From Microbacterium profundi (GTDB lineage: Bacteria > Actinomycetota > Actinomycetes > Actinomycetales > Microbacteriaceae): a stretch of DNA of 64,000 nucleotides. A program made the position numbers and the translations under genes. The DNA lies in NCBI RefSeq assembly GCF_000763375.1, contig NZ_JPSY01000003.1, positions 310,001 to 374,000 of the forward strand, read 5' to 3'. The notes below the pieces were generated by a model. It was not told the DNA's origin. It searched no databases and saw nothing but the letters and a program-made list of their open reading frames with translations. Of this stretch, positions 39,257-47,634 are shown piece after piece (the first letter of the stretch is position 1; each line of letters begins with the position of its first letter).

Positions 39257-40804
39257 ATGACCGTTCCCGTATCACGCGGCCATAACCCGCTGCGCGACCC
39301 AGACGACCGTCGCCTCAATCGCATCGCAGGTCCCAGCGCGCTGGTGATCTTCGGTGTGACTGGCGACCTGTCGCGCAAGAAGCTCATGCCGGCGGTCTAC
39401 GACCTGGCGAACCGAGGGCTCCTGCCGCCCGGTTTCGCCCTGGTCGGCTTCGCCCGACGCGATTGGGAGGACCAGGACTTCGCCGAGGTCGTGTACGACG
39501 CGGTGAAGAAGCACGCGCGCACCGAGTTCCGCGAGGAGACCTGGCAGCAGCTGCTGCAGGGCATCCGCTTCGTCTCCGGTGAGTTCGACAACCCCGAGTC
39601 GTTCGCCAAGCTGCGCGAGACCGTCGAGAAGCTCGACGTCGAACGCGGCACGATGGGAAACCACGCGTACTACCTGTCGATCCCGCCGAAGTCGTTCCCC
39701 GTCGTCACGAAGCAGCTGAAGGACTCCGGGCTGGTCGGCGACGACCACGGCGACGAGCGCTGGCGGCGCGTCGTCATCGAGAAGCCCTTCGGCCACGATC
39801 TCGAATCGGCGCGCGACCTCAACGAGGCGCTGGAGGTCGCTTTCCCCGCAGACGCGATCTTCCGCATCGACCACTACCTCGGCAAGGAGACGGTGCAGAA
39901 CATCCTCGCGCTGCGCTTCGCGAACGAGCTGTACGAGCCGATCTGGAACCGCAACTACGTCGATCACGTGCAGATCACCATGGCCGAGGACATCGGCGTC
40001 GGCGGTCGCGCCGGCTACTACGACGGCGTCGGTGCTGCGCGGGACGTCATCCAGAACCACCTGCTGCAGCTTCTCGCACTCACCGCGATGGAAGAGCCGA
40101 TCAGCCTGAGCGCAGAGCACCTGCGCGCCGAGAAGGAGAAGGTGCTCGCCGCCGTCACCCTTCCCGAGGATCTCTCCCTCGCGACCGCACGCGGCCAGTA
40201 CGCGGGCGGATGGCAGGGCGGCGAACAGGTCACCGGTTTCCTCGACGAGGACGGGATGGACCCGGATTCCACCACGGAGACCTACGCGGCCATCAGGCTC
40301 GACATCAACACGCGACGCTGGGCCGATGTTCCGTTCTATCTGCGCACCGGCAAGCGCCTGGGTCGCCGAGTGACGGAGATCGCCGTGGTCTTCAAGCGCG
40401 CCCCGCAGCATCTGTTCGGACGTTCGAACACCGCAGAGCTCGGTCAGAACGCCCTCGTCATCCGCGTGCAGCCCGATGAGGGAGTGACGATCCGGTTCGG
40501 CTCCAAGGTCCCTGGTGCCGGCAGCAACGTCCGCGATGTGACGATGGACTTCGGATACGGCCACGCCTTCACCGAAGCGAGCCCCGAGGCGTACGAGCGG
40601 CTCATCCTGGACGTGCTCCTCGGCGACCCGCCGCTGTTCCCGCGCCACGAAGAGGTCGAGCTGTCCTGGAAGATCCTCGACCCCGTCGAGAAGTACTGGG
40701 CATCGCAGAAGACACCGGTGCAGCAGTACGCCCCCGGTTCGTGGGGTCCGGCATCCGCCGATGCCCTTCTGGCCCGCGACGGACGAGTCTGGAGACGACC
40801 GTGA
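39257..40804 (+). CDS. zwf: Glucose-6-phosphate 1-dehydrogenase
   Basis: A 515-residue NADP(+)-linked dehydrogenase that opens the oxidative pentose phosphate pathway. The nucleotide-binding site is VIFGVTGDLSRKKLMPA. The substrate-binding/catalytic motif is RIDHYLGKETVQN, and EKPFGHDLESARDLN precedes it. It is 22 nt after pgi with its own AGGAGA site, and it is coupled by GTGA to opcA, its assembly partner. Confidence 0.98.
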   Translation: MTVPVSRGHNPLRDPDDRRLNRIAGPSALVIFGVTGDLSRKKLMPAVYDLANRGLLPPGFALVGFARRDWEDQDFAEVVYDAVKKHARTEFREETWQQLLQGIRFVSGEFDNPESFAKLRETVEKLDVERGTMGNHAYYLSIPPKSFPVVTKQLKDSGLVGDDHGDERWRRVVIEKPFGHDLESARDLNEALEVAFPADAIFRIDHYLGKETVQNILALRFANELYEPIWNRNYVDHVQITMAEDIGVGGRAGYYDGVGAARDVIQNHLLQLLALTAMEEPISLSAEHLRAEKEKVLAAVTLPEDLSLATARGQYAGGWQGGEQVTGFLDEDGMDPDSTTETYAAIRLDINTRRWADVPFYLRTGKRLGRRVTEIAVVFKRAPQHLFGRSNTAELGQNALVIRVQPDEGVTIRFGSKVPGAGSNVRDVTMDFGYGHAFTEASPEAYERLILDVLLGDPPLFPRHEEVELSWKILDPVEKYWASQKTPVQQYAPGSWGPASADALLARDGRVWRRP

Positions 40805-41736
40805 TCATCGACCTTCCCGACACGACCGTCAGCCAGGTCGCCAAGCAACTCGTCAAACTGCGTGAGGAGGGCGGCGCTGTGGCGCTCGGCCGCGTGCTGA
40901 CCCTGGTCATCGCCGCACGCGAAGAGGTCGCAGAAGAGGCGATCGAGGCGGCCAACGACGCCTCCCGCGAGCATCCGATGCGCGTGATCGTCCTCACCGA
41001 ACGCGAGGGCGATGCGCGCCTCGACGCCCAGATCCGTGTCGGCGGCGACGCCGGTGCGAGCGAGGTCGTCGTGCTGCGTGCCGACGGCGACGCGGCCGGC
41101 AACCAGGAGAGCCTGCTCACCGGCCTTCTGCTGCCCGATGCCCCGGTCGTCGCCTGGTGGCCGGATGACGCTCCGGAGGAGCCGTCCGCCACACCGCTCG
41201 GTCATATCGCCCAGCGTCGCATCACCGACGCCGCCACCGCCAACGACGTGCGCGCGCAGATCGAGTCACTCGGGCGTTCGCACGCCCCCGGCGACACCGA
41301 CCTCGCGTGGACCCGTCTCACGTACTGGCGCGAGCAGCTCGCTGCAGTGCTCGACCAGCCGCCGTTCGAAGAGGTCACGGCTGTGGAGGTGCGAGGTGCA
41401 GCCTCCTCCCCGTCCACCGCACTGCTCGCAGCATGGCTCCAGCTCGCCCTCGACGTTCCGGTTCGATGGGCGTATGAGAAGCGCGATGAATGGGACGAAG
41501 GCATCAAGTCGGTTCGCCTCAGCCGTGCGAGCGGGGACATCCTGCTGGAGCGCCCCGTCCCAGGTGACGCCGTGCTCACGCAGCCCGGTCAGCCCAACCA
41601 CGATCTGCATCTGCCGCGCCGCACCCTGCGGGAGTGCCTGGCTGAGGAGTTGCGCCGTCTCGATCCCGACGTCCTGTACGGTCGAGTGATCACCGAGGGC
41701 TGGGAGAAGCTGGGTCCGCCCGAGACCGGGGAGTGA
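40801..41736 (+). CDS. opcA: Glucose-6-phosphate dehydrogenase assembly protein OpcA
   Basis: A 311-residue OpcA, found in cyanobacteria and actinobacteria, where it activates or oligomerises Zwf. Typical segments are TVSQVAKQLVKLREEGGAVA, the LDAQIRVGGDAG strand and LLLPDAPVVAWWPDDAPEEP. I chose the GTG at 40801 because it gives the standard GTGA overlap with zwf; longer starts lie inside zwf. The C-terminus overlaps pgl by 4 nt. Confidence 0.95.
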   Translation: MIIDLPDTTVSQVAKQLVKLREEGGAVALGRVLTLVIAAREEVAEEAIEAANDASREHPMRVIVLTEREGDARLDAQIRVGGDAGASEVVVLRADGDAAGNQESLLTGLLLPDAPVVAWWPDDAPEEPSATPLGHIAQRRITDAATANDVRAQIESLGRSHAPGDTDLAWTRLTYWREQLAAVLDQPPFEEVTAVEVRGAASSPSTALLAAWLQLALDVPVRWAYEKRDEWDEGIKSVRLSRASGDILLERPVPGDAVLTQPGQPNHDLHLPRRTLRECLAEELRRLDPDVLYGRVITEGWEKLGPPETGE

Positions 41737-42521
41737 ACGACATGCAGGCATCATCCGCCGAGAAGCTGGTCGTCGTCGAGCCGACGCCGTCCGCTCTCGC
41801 CGACCGGGTCGCGCAGGCGTTCCTCACACGGGTGAAGGCCAGGACGAAGAACGGCCGGACCGCGCACATCGCTCTCACCGGCGGATCGATGGGCAGCACG
41901 GTTCTTCGCGCCGTCGCCGCTCATCCCAAGGTGAACCGCATCGACTGGTCGCTGGTGCACTTCTGGTGGGGTGACGAACGATTCGTCGCTCGCGACGATC
42001 AGGATCGGAACGCCCTGCAGTCGCGTGAGGCGCTGCTGGATCACATCACTGTGCCTGCGGAGAACATCCATGAGGTCGCCGGCGCCGACAGCGGCCTCTC
42101 ACTAGATGAGGCCGCAGCGGCGTACGCCGCGGAGCTCGCGAGGTTCGGTGGCCAAGAGCATGCCTGGCCGTCGTTCGCGGTGTGCTTCCTCGGTGTCGGT
42201 CCAGATGGTCACATCGCCTCGCTGTTCCCGGATCGCTCCGAGGTCACCGAGACGGATGCTGCGGTGCTGCCCGTTCGCGACTCTCCGAAGCCGCCGCCGG
42301 AGCGGGTCACGCTGACCCGTCCGGTGATCAATTCCTCCAAGCGCGTCTGGCTGGTTCTCACCGGCGCCGACAAGGCCTCGGCGCTCGGGCTCGCACTCGC
42401 GGGCGCCAGCTACACGAACGTGCCCGCAGCGGGCGCCAAGGGGCGCAAGCGCACGATCTTCTTCGTCGATCAGGCTGCCGCGTCGGAGGTCTCGGAAGAC
42501 CTCATCGAACAGGTCTACTGA
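41733..42521 (+). CDS. pgl: 6-phosphogluconolactonase
   Basis: A 262-residue enzyme of the NagB/RpiA superfamily that hydrolyses 6-phosphogluconolactone. The motif HIALTGGSMGSTVLRAV, the FWWGDERFV segment and CFLGVGPDGHIASLFPD are diagnostic. The GTG at 41733 gives a 4-nt overlap with opcA; an ATG at 41742 is an alternative. It ends the six-gene operon and overlaps the convergent transporter gene by 7 nt. Confidence 0.96.
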   Translation: MNDMQASSAEKLVVVEPTPSALADRVAQAFLTRVKARTKNGRTAHIALTGGSMGSTVLRAVAAHPKVNRIDWSLVHFWWGDERFVARDDQDRNALQSREALLDHITVPAENIHEVAGADSGLSLDEAAAAYAAELARFGGQEHAWPSFAVCFLGVGPDGHIASLFPDRSEVTETDAAVLPVRDSPKPPPERVTLTRPVINSSKRVWLVLTGADKASALGLALAGASYTNVPAAGAKGRKRTIFFVDQAAASEVSEDLIEQVY

Positions 42522-43570
42522 TCGCTGCTCTCCACCCCTGGGCCGTACTCGGTGCCTGGGCGGCGCGTCGCGTCTGAGCCGTTGGACGAGTCCGAAGCGA
42601 CGCTCCCCCGGACGATGCCGAGTTCCTGGCTCTCACTTAGCACCTGCGGGTGATACCTGGCGAGACCGACCACGCCCCAGATCGCGATCGCTCCGGCGAC
42701 TCCGAAGCAGACGAGCACCCATGGCGGCGCAGCCGCGGCTTCGCCGAGCACCAGCATCCCGATCAGAACCGCGATCATCGGATCGACCACGGTCAGCCCG
42801 GCGATCACAAGGTCGGGCGGGCCGGAACTGTATGCGGTCTGGACGAAGTAGGCACCGACGGCGGATGCCGCCACCAGGGCGATCACGCATACCAGCGTCA
42901 CCCAGTCGAACTCCCCGGCCTGCACGCGCTTGATGACGGCCTTGGCCAGCGTTGCGACGAAGCCGTAGAGGATGCCGGCGCCGACGACGTAGAAGAGAGC
43001 CCGCATGCGGTGGCGCAGGATCAGCCAGAATCCGCCGAGCACGATGATCACGACCAGCAGGATCGCGAGGATCACGAAGAGCTCGCGATCGGTGATCTCC
43101 TGCTCCACGGCGAACAGTGCAGCGAAGATGACGAAGATGAAGATGCCGCCCACGCACGCCCCTATGGCTATGAGCGACTTCCTGGTGGGTGTGTGCCCGG
43201 ACACACGGGCATTGAGCAGAGTGGTGATCACGAGCGCGATCGCGCCGAGCGGCTGGACGACGATCAGCGGGGCAGCGGAGAGCGCCGCGAGCTGGCAGAC
43301 GATCGCCAGGCCGAGCATGAGCGTGCCGAGGATCCATGACGGCCTGGTCAGCAGTCGTTTGAGCTGGTCGGCGCTCAGACCGCTCGCTCCGTCCGCACCG
43401 CTGAGGCGCTCGACCTTCTCGACGCCGCGGTGCTGGTATTGGGCTCCGAGCGACATGAACACAGCGCCCGCGAGCGCCAAGGGGATGCCGAGCAGCAACG
43501 CGGGGTTCTGGAAGACGCCGACGAGCTGGTTGCCGACATCCGCCTCTGCCATCCACACGCCCGCGCTCAC
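42515..43570 (-). CDS. DMT-superfamily transporter (NIPA/EamA-like)
   Basis: A 351-residue protein with about nine to ten membrane helices and a hydrophilic Ser/Asp-rich C-terminus. The first half has PLIVVQPLGAIALVITTLLNA and a later PPDLVIAGLTVVDPMIAVLIG. Both resemble the duplicated EamA/NIPA repeats of the drug/metabolite superfamily. The substrate could be Mg2+ or an organic metabolite and cannot be told from sequence. The GTG at 43570 is used here; ATG at 43552 is possible. Confidence 0.78.
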   Translation of the reverse strand: MSAGVWMAEADVGNQLVGVFQNPALLLGIPLALAGAVFMSLGAQYQHRGVEKVERLSGADGASGLSADQLKRLLTRPSWILGTLMLGLAIVCQLAALSAAPLIVVQPLGAIALVITTLLNARVSGHTPTRKSLIAIGACVGGIFIFVIFAALFAVEQEITDRELFVILAILLVVIIVLGGFWLILRHRMRALFYVVGAGILYGFVATLAKAVIKRVQAGEFDWVTLVCVIALVAASAVGAYFVQTAYSSGPPDLVIAGLTVVDPMIAVLIGMLVLGEAAAAPPWVLVCFGVAGAIAIWGVVGLARYHPQVLSESQELGIVRGSVASDSSNGSDATRRPGTEYGPGVESSDQ

Positions 43571-43613
43571 ACTGAAACACTACCTGGCACAGGGCGCACA
43601 GTAGGGTTGTGGC

Positions 43614-44180
43614 GTGGCTGTTCTACCGATTCGCATCATGGGCGATACCGTTCTGCACTCCCCCGCATCGCCCGTCGCCGAGATCGATGACGAGGTCCGC
43701 ACTCTCGTCGCCGACATGTTCGAGACCATGGACACAGCTCCTGGGGTCGGCCTCGCCGCTCCCCAGGTCGGCGTGGCTCTTCGCATCTACACGTATTCGT
43801 ATGTGGACGATGACGACCAGCCGTGGCGCGGCGTGCTCATCAACCCGGTGCTGTGGATGTCTCCCCCTGAGCCCGGCCCCCCCGACCCGGACGAGGAGTC
43901 CGAGGGCTGCCTGTCCTTCCCCGGTGAGCGGTTCCCACTGCGCCGTGCCGACCGAGTGCTGGTGACCGGTCTGGACCTCGACGGCGCGGCGGTGCGCATC
44001 GAGGTGGACGGATGGCGGGCCCGCATCATGCAGCACGAGTTCGATCATCTCGACGGCATCCTCTACATCGATCGACTGTCCGACGGCGATTGGAAGACCG
44101 TCCAGAAGATCGCGCGCAAACGCGGATGGGGCAAGCCCGGTGCGAGCTGGATGCCCGGAGTCGACGACCTCGAAGCCTGA
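43614..44180 (+). CDS. def: Peptide deformylase
   Basis: A 188-residue iron/zinc hydrolase that removes the formyl group from new proteins. All three motifs are present: GVGLAAPQVG, EGCLSFPG (metal-binding Cys) and QHEFDHLDG (two His and the catalytic Glu). The start is GTG at 43614. Methionine aminopeptidase, the next enzyme in the pathway, is at 19.1 kb. Confidence 0.97.
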   Translation: MAVLPIRIMGDTVLHSPASPVAEIDDEVRTLVADMFETMDTAPGVGLAAPQVGVALRIYTYSYVDDDDQPWRGVLINPVLWMSPPEPGPPDPDEESEGCLSFPGERFPLRRADRVLVTGLDLDGAAVRIEVDGWRARIMQHEFDHLDGILYIDRLSDGDWKTVQKIARKRGWGKPGASWMPGVDDLEA

Positions 44181-44212
44181 GCGCATACAGCTTCTGCATA
44201 ACCCATTCAAAG

Positions 44213-44241
44213 TTGCGTCTCAGGTTCAGTGTCAGTACCGT
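44213..44241 (+). promoter_or_regulatory. Promoter of the lipoprotein remnant
   Basis: A -35 hexamer TTGCGT (44213-44218), a 17-nt spacer and a -10 hexamer TACCGT (44236-44241) precede the lipoprotein start by about 58 nt. A GGAGGGG ribosome-binding site lies at the end of the leader. The signals look intact although the gene is broken. Confidence 0.45.
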
Positions 44242-44299
44242 TCCCGTGGGGCGGGCCATCAGTGTCCGTTGACGGACGATTCCTCGGAGGGGAACTCAC

Positions 44300-44667
44300 A
44301 TGATGAAACTGCGCAACCGGCGCGCGCTCGCACTGGCAGGAACGGCGCTCGCGCTCAGCATCGCGCTCAGCGGCTGCAGCGCGCTCAACAACCTCATCGT
44401 GGGCGGCAGCAATGACGCTCAGCGCGATGAAGAGACCGGCGAGGTCACCGAGGGATCGAACATCGACATCTTCTCCCTCAAGGTGGGTGACTGCATGCCG
44501 ACCAGCGACACCACCGGCGAGATCACCGATGCCGATGTCGTTCCTTGCTCCGAGCCGCACGCGGACGAGGTCTTCTTCGAGTGCAGTGCGTGATCTACGA
44601 GCCGGACCCCGCCGACCCGAAGCTTTCGCTCGATGTGACCGGCACGCTCAGAGGCGCCGCACGCTGA
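44300..44667 (+). pseudogene. Septum-formation-family lipoprotein with an internal deletion
   Basis: The N-terminus is normal: a signal peptide ending in the lipobox LSGC (Cys27), followed by EETGEVTEGSNIDIFSLKVGDC. This is the actinobacterial septum-formation/DUF4190-neighbour type of secreted protein. The frame stops after DEVFFECSA (44591-44593). In another frame directly after it, the family's usual C-terminal end can be read: CVIYEPDPADPKLSLDVTG and TLRGAAR, stopping at 44667. From memory of the family about 75 residues in the middle are gone. An out-of-frame internal deletion explains this. A short 97-residue lipoprotein might still be made. Confidence 0.72.
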
Positions 44668-44681
44668 TCAGCGGCTGATTC

Positions 44682-44721
44682 GCGCAAGAGGCTCCGTCCG
44701 ATCGGGCGGAGCCTCTTGCGC
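44682..44721 (+). terminator. Strong hairpin terminator after the lipoprotein remnant
   Basis: An 18-bp stem (44682-44699 with 44704-44721, one G-T pair) with a GATC loop begins 15 nt past the old stop. It could serve both strands, as the tRNA gene approaches from the other side. No strong U-run follows. Confidence 0.7.
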
Positions 44722-44761
44722 ATGCCTGCCGTACGGGCACAACACCGCACGAATGCAGAAA

Positions 44762-44780
44762 GCCCCGTACAAGACGGGGC
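44762..44780 (-). terminator. Terminator of tRNA-Asn
   Basis: A 7-bp GC-rich stem (44762-44768 with 44774-44780) with a 5-nt loop begins 9 nt past the tRNA 3' end. On the minus strand it is followed by TTTC. Confidence 0.65.
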
Positions 44781-44789
44781 CTTCTGATC

Positions 44790-44865
44790 TGGCTCCCCAA
44801 ATTGGACTCGAACCAATAACCTGCCGATTAACAGTCGGCTGCTCTGCCAATTGAGCTATTGGGGA
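44790..44865 (-). tRNA. tRNA-Asn (anticodon GTT)
   Basis: Read on the minus strand this 76-nt gene folds into a complete cloverleaf. The acceptor is TCCCCAA / TTGGGGA, the D-arm contains AGCTCAATTGGCAGAGC, and the anticodon arm is CCGAC-TGTTAAT-CGG-like with anticodon GTT at 44830-44832. The T-arm contains GGTTCGAGTCC. The 3' CCA is encoded (44790-44792). Confidence 0.97.
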
Positions 44866-44958
44866 TCAGGCGATGTCGCCGAAGCAACTCCACAATCTTA
44901 GCAAACCCCCGAGGGTGCTCGTGACACCCGCCGCCCTGCTCGGGCGTGTCGAGTCGGG

Positions 44959-45735
44959 TCAGCGGCCGAGCGAATCCGCCTCGCCGTTGGGCACCCAGAG
45001 CAGGTCCTTGCCGACGCCCCGCGCCACCACGTGACCGGCACGCAGCATCAGCGTCTCGGCATTGAGCTCACGGATGAACGCCGCATCGTTCGTGACGAGC
45101 AGCGCTCCCATCCCCTGCCCGTTGCGGCGCCTGGTGATCGCGTCGAACACGACCGGCCGCACTTCGAGATCGAGATTCGCGAGCGGCTCGTCGGCGATGA
45201 GCACCCGCGGCTCGAGGACGAAGGCCCGTGCGATCGCAACCCGCTGACGCATGCCGGCGCTGAGCTCGTACGGGAACTTCGCCGCCGTGCCGAGCGGCAG
45301 ATGCAGCTCGTCCAGCAGCGTCGCGATGCGGATCGAGAGCGCCTTGCTGTTGACGCGCTTCTCGCGGATGAGGATCGGCTCTGCGATCACTTCACTCACC
45401 GTGAGCGTCGGCGGAAGATCGGCGCCGGCACCCTGAGGGATGAACCCGGTGAGGTATGTCAGCTCGCGATGCCGCCGACCGGGCTTTCGCACGTTCACGC
45501 CGCAGACTTCGGCGGTGCCGCCGACGATGCGCACCGATGGGTCCGTGGAACCCGCGAGAGCCGCGACCAGCGTGGACTTGCCGGATCCGGTGGGACCGGC
45601 GACGCAGATCAGGTCGCCGGGAGAGAGCGCGAAGGTGACTCCGTCGACGGCGCGCGTGGGGGCTCCGTGCCCGATCCGATCGATGACCAGATCGAAGCAG
45701 TCGATCACGTTCGAGGAGTGTTGCCTTCGGGACAT
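44959..45735 (-). CDS. Orphan ABC ATP-binding protein with altered switch region
   Basis: A 258-residue single ABC ATPase domain. Walker A is VAGPTGSGKSTLVAAL, Walker B is RVLIADEPLANLDLE, and the signature is degenerate (LSAGMRQRVAIA in place of LSGGQ). The H-loop reads LLVTNDAAFI, so the switch His is replaced by Asn. No permease or binding protein lies nearby. The ATG at 45735 has GGGGGAGG nine nt upstream and is preferred over ATG 45744. It may serve a distant permease, or have a regulatory role with reduced ATP hydrolysis. Confidence 0.75.
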   Translation of the reverse strand: MSRRQHSSNVIDCFDLVIDRIGHGAPTRAVDGVTFALSPGDLICVAGPTGSGKSTLVAALAGSTDPSVRIVGGTAEVCGVNVRKPGRRHRELTYLTGFIPQGAGADLPPTLTVSEVIAEPILIREKRVNSKALSIRIATLLDELHLPLGTAAKFPYELSAGMRQRVAIARAFVLEPRVLIADEPLANLDLEVRPVVFDAITRRRNGQGMGALLVTNDAAFIRELNAETLMLRAGHVVARGVGKDLLWVPNGEADSLGR

Positions 45736-45771
45736 AGGTTCCATCCTCCCCCGAATCGGCCTTACGGTCCG

Positions 45772-47634
45772 TTACGACTCGGTGAAGCGCTGGCGCTCGA
45801 TGTCGAGATCGCGCAGGCGCATGCGCAATGCCCGGCCGCCGTCCGAATCCGCAGGCACTCTCTGCACAGCGCCGAGCAGCTCGTTCTTCTCCCGATCGAG
45901 GTTGCGCAGGATCATGCGCCGGAACAGATCCGCCGTCGATCTGGCCGCCCCCTCCTCATCGCGTGCCGGGAACGGCGACATCAGCAGCTCCCCGGCGAGC
46001 AAGCGGTACGGCTCGCGCACCGCGTTGACAGCATCCATCGCCCATCCGACGCGCGTACGGTCGGATGCGGCGACGACGACTTCGCGGATCGCTTCCAACG
46101 CCGGGTGGCGGAACGGCACCTCGAATGCGCGCGCCAGCGTGGCCTGATCGATCTGATGCCCGTACTGCAGGGCTCCCATCATCGCGCCGCGCTCGAGTGC
46201 GACGTCGGCCGTGCGCGGCAGGCTCGCCAGCGTCACGGGTGCGACTGCCGTCGGCTCCGAACCCGCCGGCACAGCCTCTGCCGGTTCGCGTCGTGCAGGA
46301 GCGTGGTTCGCTCCTGCACGACCAGCACGCTCCACCTCGGCGCGCACCTCGGTCGGGTCCATGCCCAGACGTCGGGCGAGCATCCGCTCGTACCCTGGGC
46401 GCAGCAGGCGATCGCGGATCTCGGCCACGATCGGTGCTGCCGCTCGCAGCGCGCCGACCTGCCCCTCGACGGTGGCGAGGTCGAAACCGCTGAGTCTGCG
46501 GTCGATCGCGAACTCGAACATCGGCACCTTGGCGTCCATGAGCCCACGCACCGCAGCGTCGCCGCGCTGCAGCCTCAGATCGCACGGATCGAGACCGTTC
46601 GGGGCCACGGCGACGAAGGTCTGCGCGTTGAAGCGGTCATCCTCTGTGAAGGCGCGCAGCGCCGCCTTCTGGCCCGCCTCGTCGCCGTCGAACGTGAACA
46701 CGACCTCCCCCGAGGCGTTGTCGTCGCCCATCACACGGCGCAGAACCTTGATGTGCTCCGCGCCGAACGCCGTGCCACAGGTCGCGACAGCTGTGGTCAG
46801 ACCCGCAAGGTGGCACGCCATGACGTCGGTGTACCCCTCGACGACCACGACGCGTCGCGGATCGCCTCGAGAGATGTCGCGCTTGGCCAGGTCGAGCCCG
46901 TAGAGCACCTGGGCCTTCTTGTAGATGATCGTCTCGGGAGTGTTCAGGTACTTCGGCCCCTGGTCGTCGTCATACAGCTTGCGGGCGCCGAAGCCGATGG
47001 TCTGTCCTGTGACATCGCGGATCGGCCAGACCAGCCGTCCGCGGAATCTGTCGTACACCCCGCGCTGTCCCTGTGACACGAGTCCGGCCGCGAGCAGCTC
47101 GTCGCGCGTGAATCCCTGCGCGGTGAGGGCCTTCATCATCCCTTCCCATCCGCGCGGCGCGTAGCCGACGCCGAAATGGGCTGCGGCACCGGCGTCGAAG
47201 CCGCGTTCTCCGAGGAACTTCCGGCCGGTCTCCGCTTCGGCCGACAGCAGTTGGCCGCGGAAGAACTCGGCTGCCGCGGTGTTCGCCGCGTACAGGCGGC
47301 TGCGGCCGCTGTTCTCCGGTGCCGACCCGCCGTCCTCGTAGTGCAGGGTGTAGCCGATGCGTCCCGCGAGGCGCTCGACCGCCTCGGTGAAGCTGACGTG
47401 ATCCATCTCCCGCAGGAACGAGTACACGTCGCCGGATTCTCCGCAGCCGAAGCAGTGGTAATAGCCGACCTGCGGGCGCACGTGGAAGCTGGGGCTCTTC
47501 TCGTCGTGGAACGGGCAGAGCCCCTTGAGCGAGCCGACGCCGGCCGACTTCAATGCGACGCGTTCTCCGACGATGTCGCCGATGTTGGTGCGCGACTTCA
47601 CCTCATCGACGTCTGCCTGGCGGATCCTCGGCAT
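45772..47634 (-). CDS. dnaG: DNA primase
   Basis: A 620-residue primase that lays RNA primers at the replication fork. The N-terminal CHC2 zinc domain is LCPFHDEKSPSF with YYHCFGCGESGDVYSFL. The Toprim domain has VVVEGYTDVMACH and VFTFDGDEAGQKAA. A C-terminal helicase-binding region follows. The start ATG overlaps the dgt stop by 1 nt (TGATG). It closes the dusB-dgt-dnaG run. Confidence 0.97.
   Translation of the reverse strand: MPRIRQADVDEVKSRTNIGDIVGERVALKSAGVGSLKGLCPFHDEKSPSFHVRPQVGYYHCFGCGESGDVYSFLREMDHVSFTEAVERLAGRIGYTLHYEDGGSAPENSGRSRLYAANTAAAEFFRGQLLSAEAETGRKFLGERGFDAGAAAHFGVGYAPRGWEGMMKALTAQGFTRDELLAAGLVSQGQRGVYDRFRGRLVWPIRDVTGQTIGFGARKLYDDDQGPKYLNTPETIIYKKAQVLYGLDLAKRDISRGDPRRVVVVEGYTDVMACHLAGLTTAVATCGTAFGAEHIKVLRRVMGDDNASGEVVFTFDGDEAGQKAALRAFTEDDRFNAQTFVAVAPNGLDPCDLRLQRGDAAVRGLMDAKVPMFEFAIDRRLSGFDLATVEGQVGALRAAAPIVAEIRDRLLRPGYERMLARRLGMDPTEVRAEVERAGRAGANHAPARREPAEAVPAGSEPTAVAPVTLASLPRTADVALERGAMMGALQYGHQIDQATLARAFEVPFRHPALEAIREVVVAASDRTRVGWAMDAVNAVREPYRLLAGELLMSPFPARDEEGAARSTADLFRRMILRNLDREKNELLGAVQRVPADSDGGRALRMRLRDLDIERQRFTES

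Noticed and set aside
44762..44780. Riboswitch-like element beside the tRNA
   Set aside because: It is a simple stem of 7 bp with a short U-run, which a tRNA terminator explains.
45031..47076. Long plus-strand open frame of 681 codons
   Set aside because: It is antisense to the ABC ATPase and dnaG, and its product is Arg/His-rich with no domain.
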